Assembly: GCA_947448745.1 (NCBI GenBank)
Contig: CANFOQ010000026.1
Location: 1-39,498 of the forward strand
Length of the DNA: 39,498 bases
Direction: 5' to 3'
Origin: Comamonadaceae bacterium
GTDB lineage: Bacteria > Pseudomonadota > Gammaproteobacteria > Burkholderiales > Burkholderiaceae_C
Position numbers and translations under genes: made by a program. Shown here piece by piece: positions 1-9,088 of this stretch. The first letter of the stretch is position 1. Each line of letters starts with the position of its first letter. The notes beneath the pieces were generated by a model. The model was not told the DNA's origin, ran no database searches, and was given only the letters and a program-made list of their open reading frames with translations.

Positions 1-1
1 A

Positions 2-106
2 GCCGCGCAATACACCGCCGCCAACCCCGGTCAAGTTTGCCCTGCCAAGTGGAATGAAGGCGCCAAAACCATCACCCCATCCTTGGACTTGGTTGGCAAG
101 ATCTAA
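2..106 (+). CDS. ahpC: Alkyl hydroperoxide reductase subunit C, C-terminal end (partial)
   Basis: Only the last 34 codons are inside the window; the gene starts upstream of base 1. The reading ends in [12 protein letters not shown] and SLDLVGKI before TAA. The VCPAxW motif carries the resolving cysteine of typical 2-Cys AhpC peroxiredoxins, which reduce hydrogen peroxide and organic hydroperoxides in the cytoplasm. The next gene, 22 bases downstream, encodes AhpF, the dedicated reductase of AhpC, and this supports the call. The fragment is short, but the C-terminal motif is characteristic. Confidence 0.9.
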   Translation, partial: AAQYTAANPGQVCPAKWNEGAKTITPSLDLVGKI

Positions 107-128
107 CTTTCTGAACTGAGACAACGCC

Positions 129-1718
129 ATGCTCGACACCGCCTTGAAAACCCAATTGCAAGCCTACTTGCAAAACCTGCGCCAGCCGATCCGTTTGATC
201 GCCACGCTTGACGACAGCGCCGCCAGCGCTGAAATGCGTGATCTGCTGCAAGAGATTGCGACGCTCTCCGACAAAGTGAGTTTCCAAGAAGCAGGTGCTG
301 ACAAACGCACACCCTCCTTTGTGATCGCCAAAGAGGGCGACACCCACGGTGTTCGTTTTGCGGCAATTCCATTGGGACATGAGTTCACATCCTTGGTCTT
401 GGCCATGTTGTGGACCGGCGGTCATCCGCCCAAGGTCGAGCAGGGCGTGTTGGACCAAATCAAAGCGCTGGACGCGGACATGAACTTCGAGGTCTACATG
501 TCCTTGTCCTGCCACAACTGCCCCGACGTCGTGCAAGCCGCCACCTTGATGGCCATCTACAACCCGCGCATCACCACCACCATCATTGATGGTGCTTTGA
601 ACCAAGCTGAAGTGGAAGAGCGGCAGGTCATGGCTGTGCCCATGGTCTACATCAACGACCAGGTGTTTGGCTCAGGCCGCATGAGCTTGGAAGAAATCGT
701 GGGCAAGCTCGATACCCGCTCTGCCGAGCGCGATGCCGAGAAATTGAACGCGAAAGACCCGTTCGATGTGCTGATCGTGGGTGGTGGCCCAGCAGGCGCC
801 GCCGCTGCCGTGTATGCGGCCCGCAAAGGTATTCGCGTGGGTGTGGCCGCCGAGCGTTTTGGCGGCCAGGTCAACGACACCATGGGCATTGAAAACTACA
901 TCTCGGTGCTGGAAACCGATGGCCCCAAATTCGCCGCTGCGTTGGAAGCGCAAGTGCGCCACTATGAAGTGGACATCATGAATTTGCAACGCGCCGACAA
1001 GATCGTGCCCGCCACCAGCGAAGGCGGCTTGGTGCAAGTGCATTTGGCCAATGGCGCGGTGTTGAAATCGCGCAGCGTGGTCTTGTCCACTGGTGCACGC
1101 TGGCGCAACGTCAATGTGCCGGGCGAGGAGCAGTACAAAAACAAAGGCGTGGCTTATTGCCCGCATTGCGATGGCCCCTTGTTCAAAGGCAAGAAGGTGG
1201 CTGTGATTGGTGGTGGCAACTCAGGTGTGGAAGCCGCCATCGACTTGGCCGGTGTGGTGGCGCATGTGGACCTGGTGGAATTCGCCGATGCCTTGAAAGC
1301 CGATGCGGTCTTGGTCAGCAAGCTCAAGAGCTTGAAAAATGTCAGCATCCATGTGAATGCCCAAACCATGGAAATCACTGGTGATGGTCAAAAGGTGAAT
1401 GGCTTGCGTTTCAAAGACCGCGTCAGTCAAGAAGAGCACAGCCTGGCACTGGAAGGTGTTTTTGTGCAAATCGGTTTGGTGCCCAACACCGAGTTTTTGA
1501 AAGGCGTTGTGCAATTGAGCAAGTTTGGCGAGATCGAAGTGGACGCCAAAGGCCACACCAATTTGCCGGGCGTGTTCGCAGCGGGTGACGCCACCACCGG
1601 GCCCTTCAAACAAATCGTCATCGCCGCTGGTGATGGTGCCAAGGCCGCGCTCAGTGCCTTCGACTACCTGATTCGCACACCGGTGGTGCAGCCTGTGCAA
1701 GAAACAGCCACGGTGTGA
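129..1718 (+). CDS. ahpF: Alkyl hydroperoxide reductase subunit F
   Basis: The 529-residue flavoprotein passes electrons from NADH through FAD and two dithiol centres to AhpC. Its length matches the family (about 520 residues). Visible in order are a thioredoxin-like N-terminal domain with the redox pair C128-H-N-C131 (SCHNC), an FAD-binding [10 protein letters not shown] motif near residues 218-227, the thioredoxin-reductase-type CPHC centre (C344/C347) and an NAD-binding [10 protein letters not shown] motif soon after. It follows ahpC by 22 bases, so the two form the standard ahpCF operon. A peroxide-responsive promoter would lie upstream of ahpC, outside the window. No anomaly is seen. Confidence 0.97.
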   Translation: MLDTALKTQLQAYLQNLRQPIRLIATLDDSAASAEMRDLLQEIATLSDKVSFQEAGADKRTPSFVIAKEGDTHGVRFAAIPLGHEFTSLVLAMLWTGGHPPKVEQGVLDQIKALDADMNFEVYMSLSCHNCPDVVQAATLMAIYNPRITTTIIDGALNQAEVEERQVMAVPMVYINDQVFGSGRMSLEEIVGKLDTRSAERDAEKLNAKDPFDVLIVGGGPAGAAAAVYAARKGIRVGVAAERFGGQVNDTMGIENYISVLETDGPKFAAALEAQVRHYEVDIMNLQRADKIVPATSEGGLVQVHLANGAVLKSRSVVLSTGARWRNVNVPGEEQYKNKGVAYCPHCDGPLFKGKKVAVIGGGNSGVEAAIDLAGVVAHVDLVEFADALKADAVLVSKLKSLKNVSIHVNAQTMEITGDGQKVNGLRFKDRVSQEEHSLALEGVFVQIGLVPNTEFLKGVVQLSKFGEIEVDAKGHTNLPGVFAAGDATTGPFKQIVIAAGDGAKAALSAFDYLIRTPVVQPVQETATV

Positions 1719-1755
1719 ACCAAGCATCTCCTCGCGGAGGGGAGCGTGCTGAAGA

Positions 1756-2340
1756 TCAGGCCGGCCCTAAACCAATCGGGGCCGGCGCTTTCATGGTGAT
1801 CTTGGTGAACAAGCGGTCGTAAATTGGATCGCGCGGTTTGCTGGCGGACAGTGGATCGGCATTGACAGCAAATGCAGCGTCCACCACTTTCCAATCTTCT
1901 GCTTTGAGCACTTTCAAGGCCTCGGGCAAGATGACCGATTCTTCCAAGTGAATATGTTCTTTGTAGAACCCAACATATTGCATGGCTGCTTCTTCAAACG
2001 CCGGACGTCTGGCGTCGCCCAAGATTTCCCAAGCCAACAACTTGTGTTGCAGATCACGGATGCTGGCTTCGCCTTTGTGGTGCTCTTTGTTCAGGCGCTG
2101 AATCAATTCGGCGCTGACCGGTGAACGCTTGGCCACCAAGGGAAACAGCACCTCGGTTTCCTTGGGGTGGTGCTGTTTTTCAGGCACCTCGTCGATGTAG
2201 AACAGCATGGCCCGCATGATGTCGAAAAACAATTCGGGCTGGTGCGCCGGACCCCGCTGAATCATCATGCGCACGGAATTGAGCATGGCCCCCAAGGTGT
2301 CATGCTCTTCGTTGATGGTGGTGATGCTGATGTGTGACAT
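1756..2340 (-). CDS. Hemerythrin HHE domain protein
   Basis: The 194-residue protein is predicted to be a cytoplasmic four-helix bundle with a di-iron centre that binds oxygen or nitric oxide or helps repair iron centres. Spaced histidine/acid motifs of the HHE family are visible: EEHDTLG near the N terminus, HHPKETEVLFP, NKEHHKGEASIRDL and KEHIHLEESVILP. The start at MSHISITTINEEHD is preferred because the first helix ligand lies just after it; the frame stays open 96 bases further upstream, but those residues do not look conserved. It converges on ahpF, which fits a shared oxidative-stress theme, but no co-regulation can be read from the sequence. Confidence 0.85.
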   Translation of the reverse strand: MSHISITTINEEHDTLGAMLNSVRMMIQRGPAHQPELFFDIMRAMLFYIDEVPEKQHHPKETEVLFPLVAKRSPVSAELIQRLNKEHHKGEASIRDLQHKLLAWEILGDARRPAFEEAAMQYVGFYKEHIHLEESVILPEALKVLKAEDWKVVDAAFAVNADPLSASKPRDPIYDRLFTKITMKAPAPIGLGPA

Positions 2341-2499
2341 GGCGGTTTGTCTCGTTGGATGTTTGTCTTGATTGTTTGCAGACTGCGTCGCCGGGGCTTT
2401 GATGTACGTCAAGCAGCGTACGCACCACGGGCGCAATGGCCTAATTCAAAATGACTCATTTCCCAGGGATGCAAGGGTTGGTTGACGCAGCCGAAGGCG

Positions 2500-3477
2500 T
2501 TATTTCACGCAATAAAAATTCACCTCCGAGAAGTGCACCTCGGCGTGTTGGCGAACAGGTGAGGGGTTGCGGGTGTCGGGCGACAGCACCTCGTTGTCGT
2601 TCAGCGCCCAAAACAAATGGTCCAGCGAAATACCGCCGTTCCAGTCCCCCAAGATGGACAAGTACTCGTACTCTTGCACCGTGGGCAAGCGGGCATGGAA
2701 CATCTTGCAAGCGGTTTTGGCGATGCTGGGGCTGGGCGCTTGGTTGACCGAGGTGCCTGGTGCGCCGATCAGCACCAAGATCTTGTGCTCAAGCATCACC
2801 ATGCTGGGGAAGCTGGTTTTTTGAAAGTGCCGAACGATTTGCAAGGCCAGCTTGCTCATCACGTTTTCCGGCTTGCCTTGGTCTTGGAAACTCACCGATT
2901 CCCCTTTGGGCAAGACCGCGTGGATGGTGACCAAAACATCACCCTTGCAGCCCGGTGAGTAGCTGTAGGTGCCCCATAAAACCCCCTTCACCTTGGACAA
3001 CTGCACCAGGTCTTCCGACTCAAAGCGTTTTTTGTTTTTCAAACTTTGAATCAGCTCCTGCATCGAGCCGGGATTGGCAAACTCCAGCCGCGTGTTTTGC
3101 GGGTTGATGTTGCGCGACACCGCATTGATCGACGCCTTCAAGGTGGCTTCTAGCGTGATGTCCATGCCATCGCCCTCGGACGCCATTTGCTTGTTCTTGT
3201 CGATCAAGCCATCGATTTCCTGCAATGCATGGGTGGCCTCGGGTGCGGTCACGCCCAAGCTGATCAATTCTTTCAAATGGTTGACTGATTGCGTGACCTG
3301 TTCGTTGCGCGAACTGCCATAAGCATCTTGGTATTGGCACAGGTCTTGGCCGCGCAAGAAAAAAATGGTGGGCCACAGCGTTATTTTTTCAATGGCGAAG
3401 GCGGACTCGCAACACAAGAGCATCAAGCTCCCTAGCAACCGCCATCGATGTCGAACACGTCCAGTTGCATCACGCAC
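2500..3477 (-). CDS. Secreted protein of unknown function with FGE/SUMF1-like C-terminal motif
   Basis: The 325-residue protein has a likely Sec signal peptide: a basic stretch (RVRHRWR), a hydrophobic core LLGSLMLLCC and a possible cleavage after SAFA. The chosen start is a GTG at 3477; no strong ribosome-binding site is visible, so the start is uncertain. The central part is helical without a motif I recognise. The C-terminal 60 residues contain ARLPTVQEYEYLS, GDWNGGI and a final NFYCVK, which resemble the RLPTEAEWEYA core and end of formylglycine-generating-enzyme/sulfatase-modifying folds. Whether a complete FGE fold is present is doubtful at this length. It stands alone between hemerythrin and the exporter operon. 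Function unknown. Confidence 0.6.
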   Translation of the reverse strand: MRDATGRVRHRWRLLGSLMLLCCESAFAIEKITLWPTIFFLRGQDLCQYQDAYGSSRNEQVTQSVNHLKELISLGVTAPEATHALQEIDGLIDKNKQMASEGDGMDITLEATLKASINAVSRNINPQNTRLEFANPGSMQELIQSLKNKKRFESEDLVQLSKVKGVLWGTYSYSPGCKGDVLVTIHAVLPKGESVSFQDQGKPENVMSKLALQIVRHFQKTSFPSMVMLEHKILVLIGAPGTSVNQAPSPSIAKTACKMFHARLPTVQEYEYLSILGDWNGGISLDHLFWALNDNEVLSPDTRNPSPVRQHAEVHFSEVNFYCVK

Positions 3478-3611
3478 GAGCCAAGCTCATAAAAGTCCTT
3501 CAGTGTTGTGGTGCGCCAGCCTAGGGCATCTCACTGGCCTGCACTTGACATGGATCAAGGGCGGCTGTGTATCCCGTCCTACATTGGTTGTTTCTGCTTG
3601 AAAGCGATGCG

Positions 3612-4829
3612 ATGTTCCCAATCAAGCACCTCTTGAATATCCGCTGGCCATGGTGGTTGGCGCTGTTGACGGCAGGTCTCGTCACGTATGCCGGGCTGCA
3701 ATGGTGGCGTGGCCCATTGGTCCAACCTGATGTGGTCAAGACCATGGACATGGTGCAAACCATGGTGGCCAGTGGCCGGGTGCAAAACCCGAACCGCATC
3801 GACATCAGTGCCCAAATCACCTCCACCGTGTCATCGGTGCAGGTGCGCGAAGGCCAAAAGGTCAAACAAGGTGAATGGCTCTTGAGCTTGGACAACCATG
3901 AGGCCCAAGCCGGTTTGCAACTGGCCTTGGCCGCCGTGGCGCAGGCCCGCAGCCGTTTGCGGCAATTGCAAGACTTGAACGAACCGGTGGCGGCCCAAGC
4001 GCAGGTGCAAGCCGAAAGCAACTTGCGTGCTGCTGAAAAAAACTGGGCACGCACCGAGGCGTTGTTTGACCGCGCGTTTGTCGGTCAAGCCGCCAAAGAC
4101 GAAGCCGAGCGCCAATTGGTGAGCGCCCAAGCGCAGGCGTTGATTCAAGCAACGCAGTGGCACAGCGTGCAAAGCAAAGGCAGTGAAGTGGCCAATGCGC
4201 AAGCGGCGTTGCAGCAAGCACTGGCCGGGGTGGAGGCTGCCAAGGCCCGCATGGCCTACACGCGCATCGTGGCCCCACGCGCGGGCACCTTGATTTCTCG
4301 AAACGTCGAGATGGGTGACGGCGTGCAGGCCGGCAAAGTGTTGCTGGTGCTGTCGCCCGAGGGCTTGGCCGAGTTGGTGGTGCAACTGGATGAAAAAAAC
4401 ATGAAATGGGTGCGCTTGGGTCAAAGCGCGGTGGTCAGTGCCGACGCTTACCCCGATCAGTTGTTCAAAGCCGAAGTGGTGTTCATCAACCCGGGTGTAG
4501 ACCCCTTGCGCGGCTCGGTGGAAGTCAAGCTGAAGGTGTTGGAGGTGCCTGCATTCTTGACCCAAGACATGACCGTGTCGGTGGACATTGAAATCGACAA
4601 ACGAACAGCGGTGCTGCAACTGCCCTTGAGCGCCGTGCATTCAATCGAGCTTGCGCCTTGGGTCTTGTTGGTGCGCGATGGACACGCGGTGAAATCACCG
4701 GTGACGCTGGGCTTGCGCGGCCTTGGCGTGGCGCAGGTTCTAACGGGTTTGACATCGGGCGACCGCTTGGTGCCCGGGGCGGCCTCCACGGTGCAAGACG
4801 GCGACCGCATTCGCACGAACACGCCATGA
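3612..4829 (+). CDS. HlyD-family periplasmic adaptor of an ABC exporter
   Basis: The 405-residue membrane-fusion protein is predicted to link the inner-membrane ABC permease encoded next to an outer-membrane channel. It has an N-terminal membrane anchor (WWLALLTAGLVTYAGL), a biotinyl-lipoyl-like half (VSSVQVREGQKVKQGEWL), an Ala/Gln-rich coiled-coil hairpin (about residues 95-210), the second lipoyl half (MAYTRIVAPRAGTLISRNVEMGDGVQAG) and a beta-barrel domain. The frame is open to a GTG at 3567 with AAGG upstream; I prefer the ATG at 3612 because it lies directly before the anchor. The stop overlaps the next start (ATGA), indicating translational coupling. The order adaptor-permease-ATPase is that of DevBCA-type exporters. 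The substrate is unknown. Confidence 0.88.
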   Translation: MFPIKHLLNIRWPWWLALLTAGLVTYAGLQWWRGPLVQPDVVKTMDMVQTMVASGRVQNPNRIDISAQITSTVSSVQVREGQKVKQGEWLLSLDNHEAQAGLQLALAAVAQARSRLRQLQDLNEPVAAQAQVQAESNLRAAEKNWARTEALFDRAFVGQAAKDEAERQLVSAQAQALIQATQWHSVQSKGSEVANAQAALQQALAGVEAAKARMAYTRIVAPRAGTLISRNVEMGDGVQAGKVLLVLSPEGLAELVVQLDEKNMKWVRLGQSAVVSADAYPDQLFKAEVVFINPGVDPLRGSVEVKLKVLEVPAFLTQDMTVSVDIEIDKRTAVLQLPLSAVHSIELAPWVLLVRDGHAVKSPVTLGLRGLGVAQVLTGLTSGDRLVPGAASTVQDGDRIRTNTP

Positions 4830-6061
4830 AACTGTCGGCCTGGCAACCGTTTGAATGGGTGGTGGCCATCCGGTTTTTGCAAGAGGGCAAGGTTCAAACC
4901 GCGTTCATCTTGATTGGCATCGCCATTGGCGTGGCCGTGATTGTGTTCATGTCGGCTTTGTTGTCGGGCATGCAAAGCAACTTCGTCAACCGGGTGCTGA
5001 CGGGTCAAGCCCATGTGCAGGTGTTCAATCCCAAAGAGGCGGTGCGCCCCTTGCGCCAAGACGTGTCGGGCTTGAGCGAGTTGCCCATCCTGCAAGTGCC
5101 AACGCAGCGCTTCAAAAGCATCGACCAATGGCAGCATCTGTTGTTGCAACTTGCCGCCATGCCCGAAGTGAAAGTGGTGTCGCCCTCGGTGTCCGGCTCG
5201 GCGCTGGTGGTGCGTGGAGAAACCAGCCGCGCCGTCACCGTCACGGGCATCTTGCCCGAGGTGTATTTCAAGGTGATTCCGTTGCCCGATAAAACCGTTT
5301 CAGGTCAAGCGCAGATCAACAGCGAAAGCATTTTGATTGGCACCGAGTTGGCCCTCGACTTGGGCTTGGCGGTGGGCGACAAACTGCGTTTGACAGCCGC
5401 CAATGGGCGACAACTCTTGCTCACGGTGAGTGGCATTTTTGACCTGGGCAACAAGGGGGCGAACAGCCGCTACACCTTTGTGGCGTTTCGCAATGCCCAA
5501 AGTTTGTTGGACTTGGCGGGCGGCGCCACCGTGATTGACTTGGTCATGCACGATGTCTACCAGGCCGAGGTGGTGGCCCGAGAAATTGCTTTGGTCACGG
5601 ATTTGCAAGCCGACAGTTGGATCAAAACCAACGAACAATTTTTCACGGCGGTGAAAGCGCAAACCACGGCCAACACCGCCATTCGGTTTTTTGTGGCGCT
5701 GTCGGTCGGCTTTGGCATTGCCAGCGTGTTGGTGGTGTCGGTGGTGCAGCGCTCGCGCGAGATTGGCATCTTGCGGGCCATGGGGGTCACGCGCGGCCAG
5801 GTGCTGCGGGTGTTTTTGCTGCAAGGGGGATTGCTGGGTTTGGGCGGCGCGTTGCTGGGCTCGGGCATTGGGGCCACGGCTTTGTACCTGTGGCAACACT
5901 ACATGCGCAATGCCGATGGCACGGTGATGTTTGCCTTGACCTTTGACACGTCTTTGCTTTTGCAAACCTTGTTGTTGGCCACGCTCACCGGCTTGTTGTC
6001 GGCTTATGCGCCCGCACTGCGGGCAGCGCGTCTGGACCCGGTTGTGGCGATCAAAGGATGA
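4826..6061 (+). CDS. ABC exporter permease, MacB/FtsX (LolC/DevC-like) type
   Basis: The 411-residue inner-membrane permease has the type VII ABC layout: one N-terminal helix ([21 protein letters not shown]), a large periplasmic MacB-like domain (about residues 45-280), and three C-terminal helices including [20 protein letters not shown] and the FtsX motif [18 protein letters not shown]. The start at 4826 is set by the ATGA overlap with the adaptor gene; the open frame further upstream lies inside that gene. Its stop overlaps the ATPase start in the same way. Such transporters move lipids, lipoproteins or antibiotics by mechanotransmission with a periplasmic adaptor. There is no fused nucleotide-binding domain, unlike MacB itself. 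Confidence 0.9.
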   Translation: MKLSAWQPFEWVVAIRFLQEGKVQTAFILIGIAIGVAVIVFMSALLSGMQSNFVNRVLTGQAHVQVFNPKEAVRPLRQDVSGLSELPILQVPTQRFKSIDQWQHLLLQLAAMPEVKVVSPSVSGSALVVRGETSRAVTVTGILPEVYFKVIPLPDKTVSGQAQINSESILIGTELALDLGLAVGDKLRLTAANGRQLLLTVSGIFDLGNKGANSRYTFVAFRNAQSLLDLAGGATVIDLVMHDVYQAEVVAREIALVTDLQADSWIKTNEQFFTAVKAQTTANTAIRFFVALSVGFGIASVLVVSVVQRSREIGILRAMGVTRGQVLRVFLLQGGLLGLGGALLGSGIGATALYLWQHYMRNADGTVMFALTFDTSLLLQTLLLATLTGLLSAYAPALRAARLDPVVAIKG

Positions 6062-6762
6062 GCACCATGCCCACCAGCCCACGGCCTGCGGTGCTGCAGT
6101 TGAAAGGCATTCGCAAGTCTTTCAATGTGGGCGAACCGAATGAAACCGAGGTCTTGCACGGCATCGATTTGACCTTGATGCCAGGTGAGTTTTGCGCGGT
6201 CATCGGGCCTTCGGGCTCGGGCAAAAGCACCTTGCTCAACACCATTGGCTTGCTCGATCGGCCCACCTCGGGGCAGTTGCTGATCAACGGCGTGGACACC
6301 ACGCATTTGAACGACGCCGCCTTGACCGATTTGCGCGGCCACAGCATTGGCTTTGTTTTCCAATACCACCACTTGTTGTCGGCCTTCACCGCACTGGAAA
6401 ACGTGGTGATGCCGATGTTTGGCGACGCTGGTTTTTTGCAAGAAGCCATGCAAGCGCGTGGCCGTGCTTTGCTCGACAAGGTGGGTTTGACGCCGTGGTT
6501 GCATGCGAATGCGGGGCATTTGTCGGGTGGTCAGCAACAACGCGTGGCGGTGGCACGGGCCCTGGCCATGCAACCGGCCTTGATCTTGGCCGATGAACCC
6601 ACGGGCAATTTGGATTCGAAAAGCGCCGACAGTGTGTTCGCGTTGCTGCGCGATGTTTGCCGCGAGCACCACACGGCGGTTTTGTTCGTCACCCACAACC
6701 CGCTGTTGTCTGAGCGATGTGACCGCACCATCCAAGTGGTGGATGGTTTGGTGTTGGGCTAG
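6058..6762 (+). CDS. ABC exporter ATP-binding protein, LolD/MacB/DevA-like
   Basis: The 234-residue ATPase drives the adjacent permease. It has Walker [10 protein letters not shown], the Q-loop region [18 protein letters not shown], signature LSGGQQQR, Walker [14 protein letters not shown] and the H-loop TH. The FQxxxLLxxxTxxENV and GNLDS sequences are typical of the LolD/MacB class. ATG at 6058 overlaps the permease stop (ATGA); a second ATG at 6067 is possible. It is the last gene of the exporter operon and is followed by a hairpin without a T-tract. Confidence 0.93.
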   Translation: MSTMPTSPRPAVLQLKGIRKSFNVGEPNETEVLHGIDLTLMPGEFCAVIGPSGSGKSTLLNTIGLLDRPTSGQLLINGVDTTHLNDAALTDLRGHSIGFVFQYHHLLSAFTALENVVMPMFGDAGFLQEAMQARGRALLDKVGLTPWLHANAGHLSGGQQQRVAVARALAMQPALILADEPTGNLDSKSADSVFALLRDVCREHHTAVLFVTHNPLLSERCDRTIQVVDGLVLG

Positions 6763-6768
6763 CAGGGG

Positions 6769-6791
6769 CCGAAGACCGCAGCAGGGCGGTC
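6769..6791. terminator. Hairpin between convergent exporter and enolase genes
   Basis: GACCGC (6774-6779) and GCGGTC (6786-6791) form a perfect 6-bp stem with a 6-base loop, placed between the ends of two convergent genes. No clear T-tract follows, so termination in either direction is only suggested by position. Confidence 0.35.
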
Positions 6792-6799
6792 GGCAGCGT

Positions 6800-8086
6800 T
6801 CAAGCTTTGTTCAGCCACGCGAACAAGCGCTGGTTTGAAAACCCGGCGTGCACACCCAGCGATTCTTCGATGCGCAAGCCTTCGTTCCACTTGGCCATGC
6901 GTTCCGAGCGTGAAAAGCTGCCTACCTTCAACTGCGGCACACCCCAGCCCACAGCCAAGTGCACGATGCTGACATCCTCGGTTTCGCCCGAACGCGCCGA
7001 GATGATGCTGTCCAAGTGGTGTTGCTTGGCGGTGGCCACGGCCTGCATGGTTTCGGTCACCGTGCCCACTTGGTTGGGCTTGATCAGCACTGCATTGCAC
7101 GCGCCAAGCGCAGCGCGTTCGGCAATGCGTGCAGCGTGCGTGACAAAAAAATCATCACCAATGATTTGCAAGCGTTCACCCAACAGCGCCGTCATGTTGC
7201 GCATGCCTTCGATGTCGTCTTCGGCAAACCCATCTTCCATCGAGACGATGGGGTAGTCGTGGACCCAGCGTTCATAGACCTGCAAGAGTTGGTCGCGGTC
7301 GAAACGCCGGTCTTCGCTGCGCCAGTGGTAAATGCCGTCGTGGTGGTATTGGGTGGCGGCCAAATCCAAGCCAATCGACACCTGCTCACCGGGTTTGAAG
7401 CCCGCTTGTTCAATCGCTTTGAGCAAGGCTTCAATCGCGCCTTCGTTGGAACCAAACTGCGGCCAAAAGCCGCCTTCATCGGCCACGCCCAGGTTCTTGC
7501 CGCGTTGGCTCAGGTCTTTGCCCGCAGCGTGGTAGACCTCGGCCACCCAGGCCAAGGACTCGGCAAAGCTGCTGGCCCCGTGCGGCAGTGCCAAAAAATC
7601 TTGCAAGTCCACGCTGCCTTTGGCGTGTGCGCCACCGCCAAAAATTTGAATTTCAGGCAAAGGCAAAGTCACCTCATCGCTGCCCGACAAATAACGCCAC
7701 AAGGGCAGGTCGGCCTGCGCACTGGCGGCCCACAAACACGCGAGCGACACGGCCGTGGTGCTGTTGCCACCCAAGCGTGATTTGTTGGCTGTGCCATCGA
7801 GCTGGCAGATCGTCTCGTCAATCAGGGCTTGGTCGTGGATGTCCAAGCCTTGCAAAGCCGGTGCGATCTGTTCGTTCACCATGCGCACCGCTTGCGTCAC
7901 GCCCATGCCTTTGAAACGGTGGCCGCCATCGCGCAACTCTTTGGCTTCGCCCGCGCCCGTGGAGGCTCCAGCCGGTGCGATGGCCCGACCGGATGGGCCC
8001 GAGCTGAGGGTCACCTGCGCTTCCACCGTGGGCAAGCCTCTGGAGTCCCAAACGGTGCGGGCTTGAACGGATTGGATGCGGCTCAT
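6800..8086 (-). CDS. Divergent enolase-family protein (enolase paralog)
   Basis: The 428-residue protein has full enolase length and architecture. The metal ligands D241 (GLDLAAT), E284 (SMEDGF) and D311 (IGDDFF) and the lysines K336 (LIKPNQVG) and K399 (RSERMAKW) are present, as are the loop S42 (GAST) and E204 (ADEGG). However, the conserved SHRSGE loop reads SARSGE (A364 replaces the active-site histidine), the QEF glutamate is aspartate (D163), and the usual GANAILAVS region reads GGNSTTAVS. Canonical eno normally sits near pyrG/kdsA, so this is probably a second copy with altered substrate or activity. The start at 8086 overlaps the phosphotransferase stop (ATGA), so the two are translationally coupled. 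An ordinary enolase activity cannot be excluded. Confidence 0.8.
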   Translation of the reverse strand: MSRIQSVQARTVWDSRGLPTVEAQVTLSSGPSGRAIAPAGASTGAGEAKELRDGGHRFKGMGVTQAVRMVNEQIAPALQGLDIHDQALIDETICQLDGTANKSRLGGNSTTAVSLACLWAASAQADLPLWRYLSGSDEVTLPLPEIQIFGGGAHAKGSVDLQDFLALPHGASSFAESLAWVAEVYHAAGKDLSQRGKNLGVADEGGFWPQFGSNEGAIEALLKAIEQAGFKPGEQVSIGLDLAATQYHHDGIYHWRSEDRRFDRDQLLQVYERWVHDYPIVSMEDGFAEDDIEGMRNMTALLGERLQIIGDDFFVTHAARIAERAALGACNAVLIKPNQVGTVTETMQAVATAKQHHLDSIISARSGETEDVSIVHLAVGWGVPQLKVGSFSRSERMAKWNEGLRIEESLGVHAGFSNQRLFAWLNKA

Positions 8087-9078
8087 GGGGCAAGGGCTTT
8101 CAAAGTGGTGGCAAGCACCTGTTGCAAGTGGGTGTAGATGTGTTGCAGGCCATGCGTGGCAATCTGCCGCACTTGGTTTTGTGTGTGGGGGCTGGTGAGG
8201 TATTCCACTGGGGACTTGCCGTCCACCCGCGCCAACAGCAAGGCGGGCAAGAGTTGGGCAGCGCGTTGCTCGAACACCGCCACCGGTTCCCAATTCACTT
8301 GCGCCAAGTAGGCTTGCGACAGCTGAGTGAAGCTGTCGGCCAGCAAGCCTTGGTGCTGCGGCATGTGCACCGCTTTGAGCAGCAAGTGGTTCAAGCCAAA
8401 AGCCAAATCAAAGGCCGGGTCACCGTACCAAGCGCATTCGGCATCGAGGAACACTGGGCCCTGCGGCCCCATCAATATATTTTTCGGACTGATGTCACCG
8501 TGCACCAGCACCAGATGGCCATCAGCCGTCTGTTGGTGGATGGCGTGCAATCGCGGAGCCAGGGCCGGGTGGCGTTGTGCGGTGGCCAGCAAGTAAGGCT
8601 CGAGGCGCAGCGCATGAAATTCGGCATCGCTTTGAAAGCGTTGGGCCAGCTTGGCGTTGTGGGCCGTGGCCGCATGCATTTGGCCCAAGGTTTGACCCAC
8701 TTGCGCAGCGAACGCGGGGCTGATGTGGCCTTGCAGCAGTTGTGCTTTCCACACCGGGTGCGTGTCGGCGTCCAAATACGACATGAAAAACATGCCCGAG
8801 GCTTCATCGCGGCCCAACATGCGCGGCACGGCGTGTGGAAACAGCGGCGAGATGACTTCGTACCAGGCGTATTCGTAGGCGTTGCGGCTGAGTGGGGCCT
8901 GCCAATCGGCGGCCACCTTCAGTTTGGCCAAGGCACGCTTGGCGCAGACGCTGTGGTCCTCGAAGTCGATGCGCCAAATGTCCGATGACACGCCGCCGGT
9001 GAGCTGCGCCATGTGGCGCAGCGCCTGACCTTGACCAATGCCTGATTGCTCGATGGCGCTGCGGATCGCGTGTTGCAT
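8083..9078 (-). CDS. Phosphotransferase of the APH/choline kinase family
   Basis: The 331-residue protein has a protein-kinase-like fold. Visible are an N-lobe with a possible ATP loop (LTGGVSSDIWRI) and CAKRALAKLK, a hinge (MFFMSYLDAD), the catalytic loop VHGDISPKNIL and the Mg-binding segment FLDAECAWYGDPAFDLA. These enzymes phosphorylate hydroxyls of small molecules (aminoglycosides, choline, homoserine, sugars); the substrate here cannot be assigned. The start at MQHAIRS (9078) was chosen because the hydrolase gene ends at 9089, 10 bases before it. It is the middle gene of hydrolase-kinase-enolase and its stop overlaps the enolase start. The pairing suggests it makes a phosphorylated substrate for the enolase paralog. 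Confidence 0.82.
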   Translation of the reverse strand: MQHAIRSAIEQSGIGQGQALRHMAQLTGGVSSDIWRIDFEDHSVCAKRALAKLKVAADWQAPLSRNAYEYAWYEVISPLFPHAVPRMLGRDEASGMFFMSYLDADTHPVWKAQLLQGHISPAFAAQVGQTLGQMHAATAHNAKLAQRFQSDAEFHALRLEPYLLATAQRHPALAPRLHAIHQQTADGHLVLVHGDISPKNILMGPQGPVFLDAECAWYGDPAFDLAFGLNHLLLKAVHMPQHQGLLADSFTQLSQAYLAQVNWEPVAVFEQRAAQLLPALLLARVDGKSPVEYLTSPHTQNQVRQIATHGLQHIYTHLQQVLATTLKALAP

Positions 9079-9088
9079 CGCCTCATTA

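Noticed and set aside
3831-4640. 269-residue His/Gln/Leu-rich minus-strand frame within the adaptor gene
   Set aside because: Composition is typical of the antisense strand of an Ala/Gln/Val-rich coding region, and the adaptor gene on the plus strand is clear.
8083-9078. Aminoglycoside resistance kinase
   Set aside because: The HGDxxxxN catalytic loop is shared by many metabolic kinases; operon linkage to an enolase paralog points to metabolism, and no resistance-specific motif is seen.
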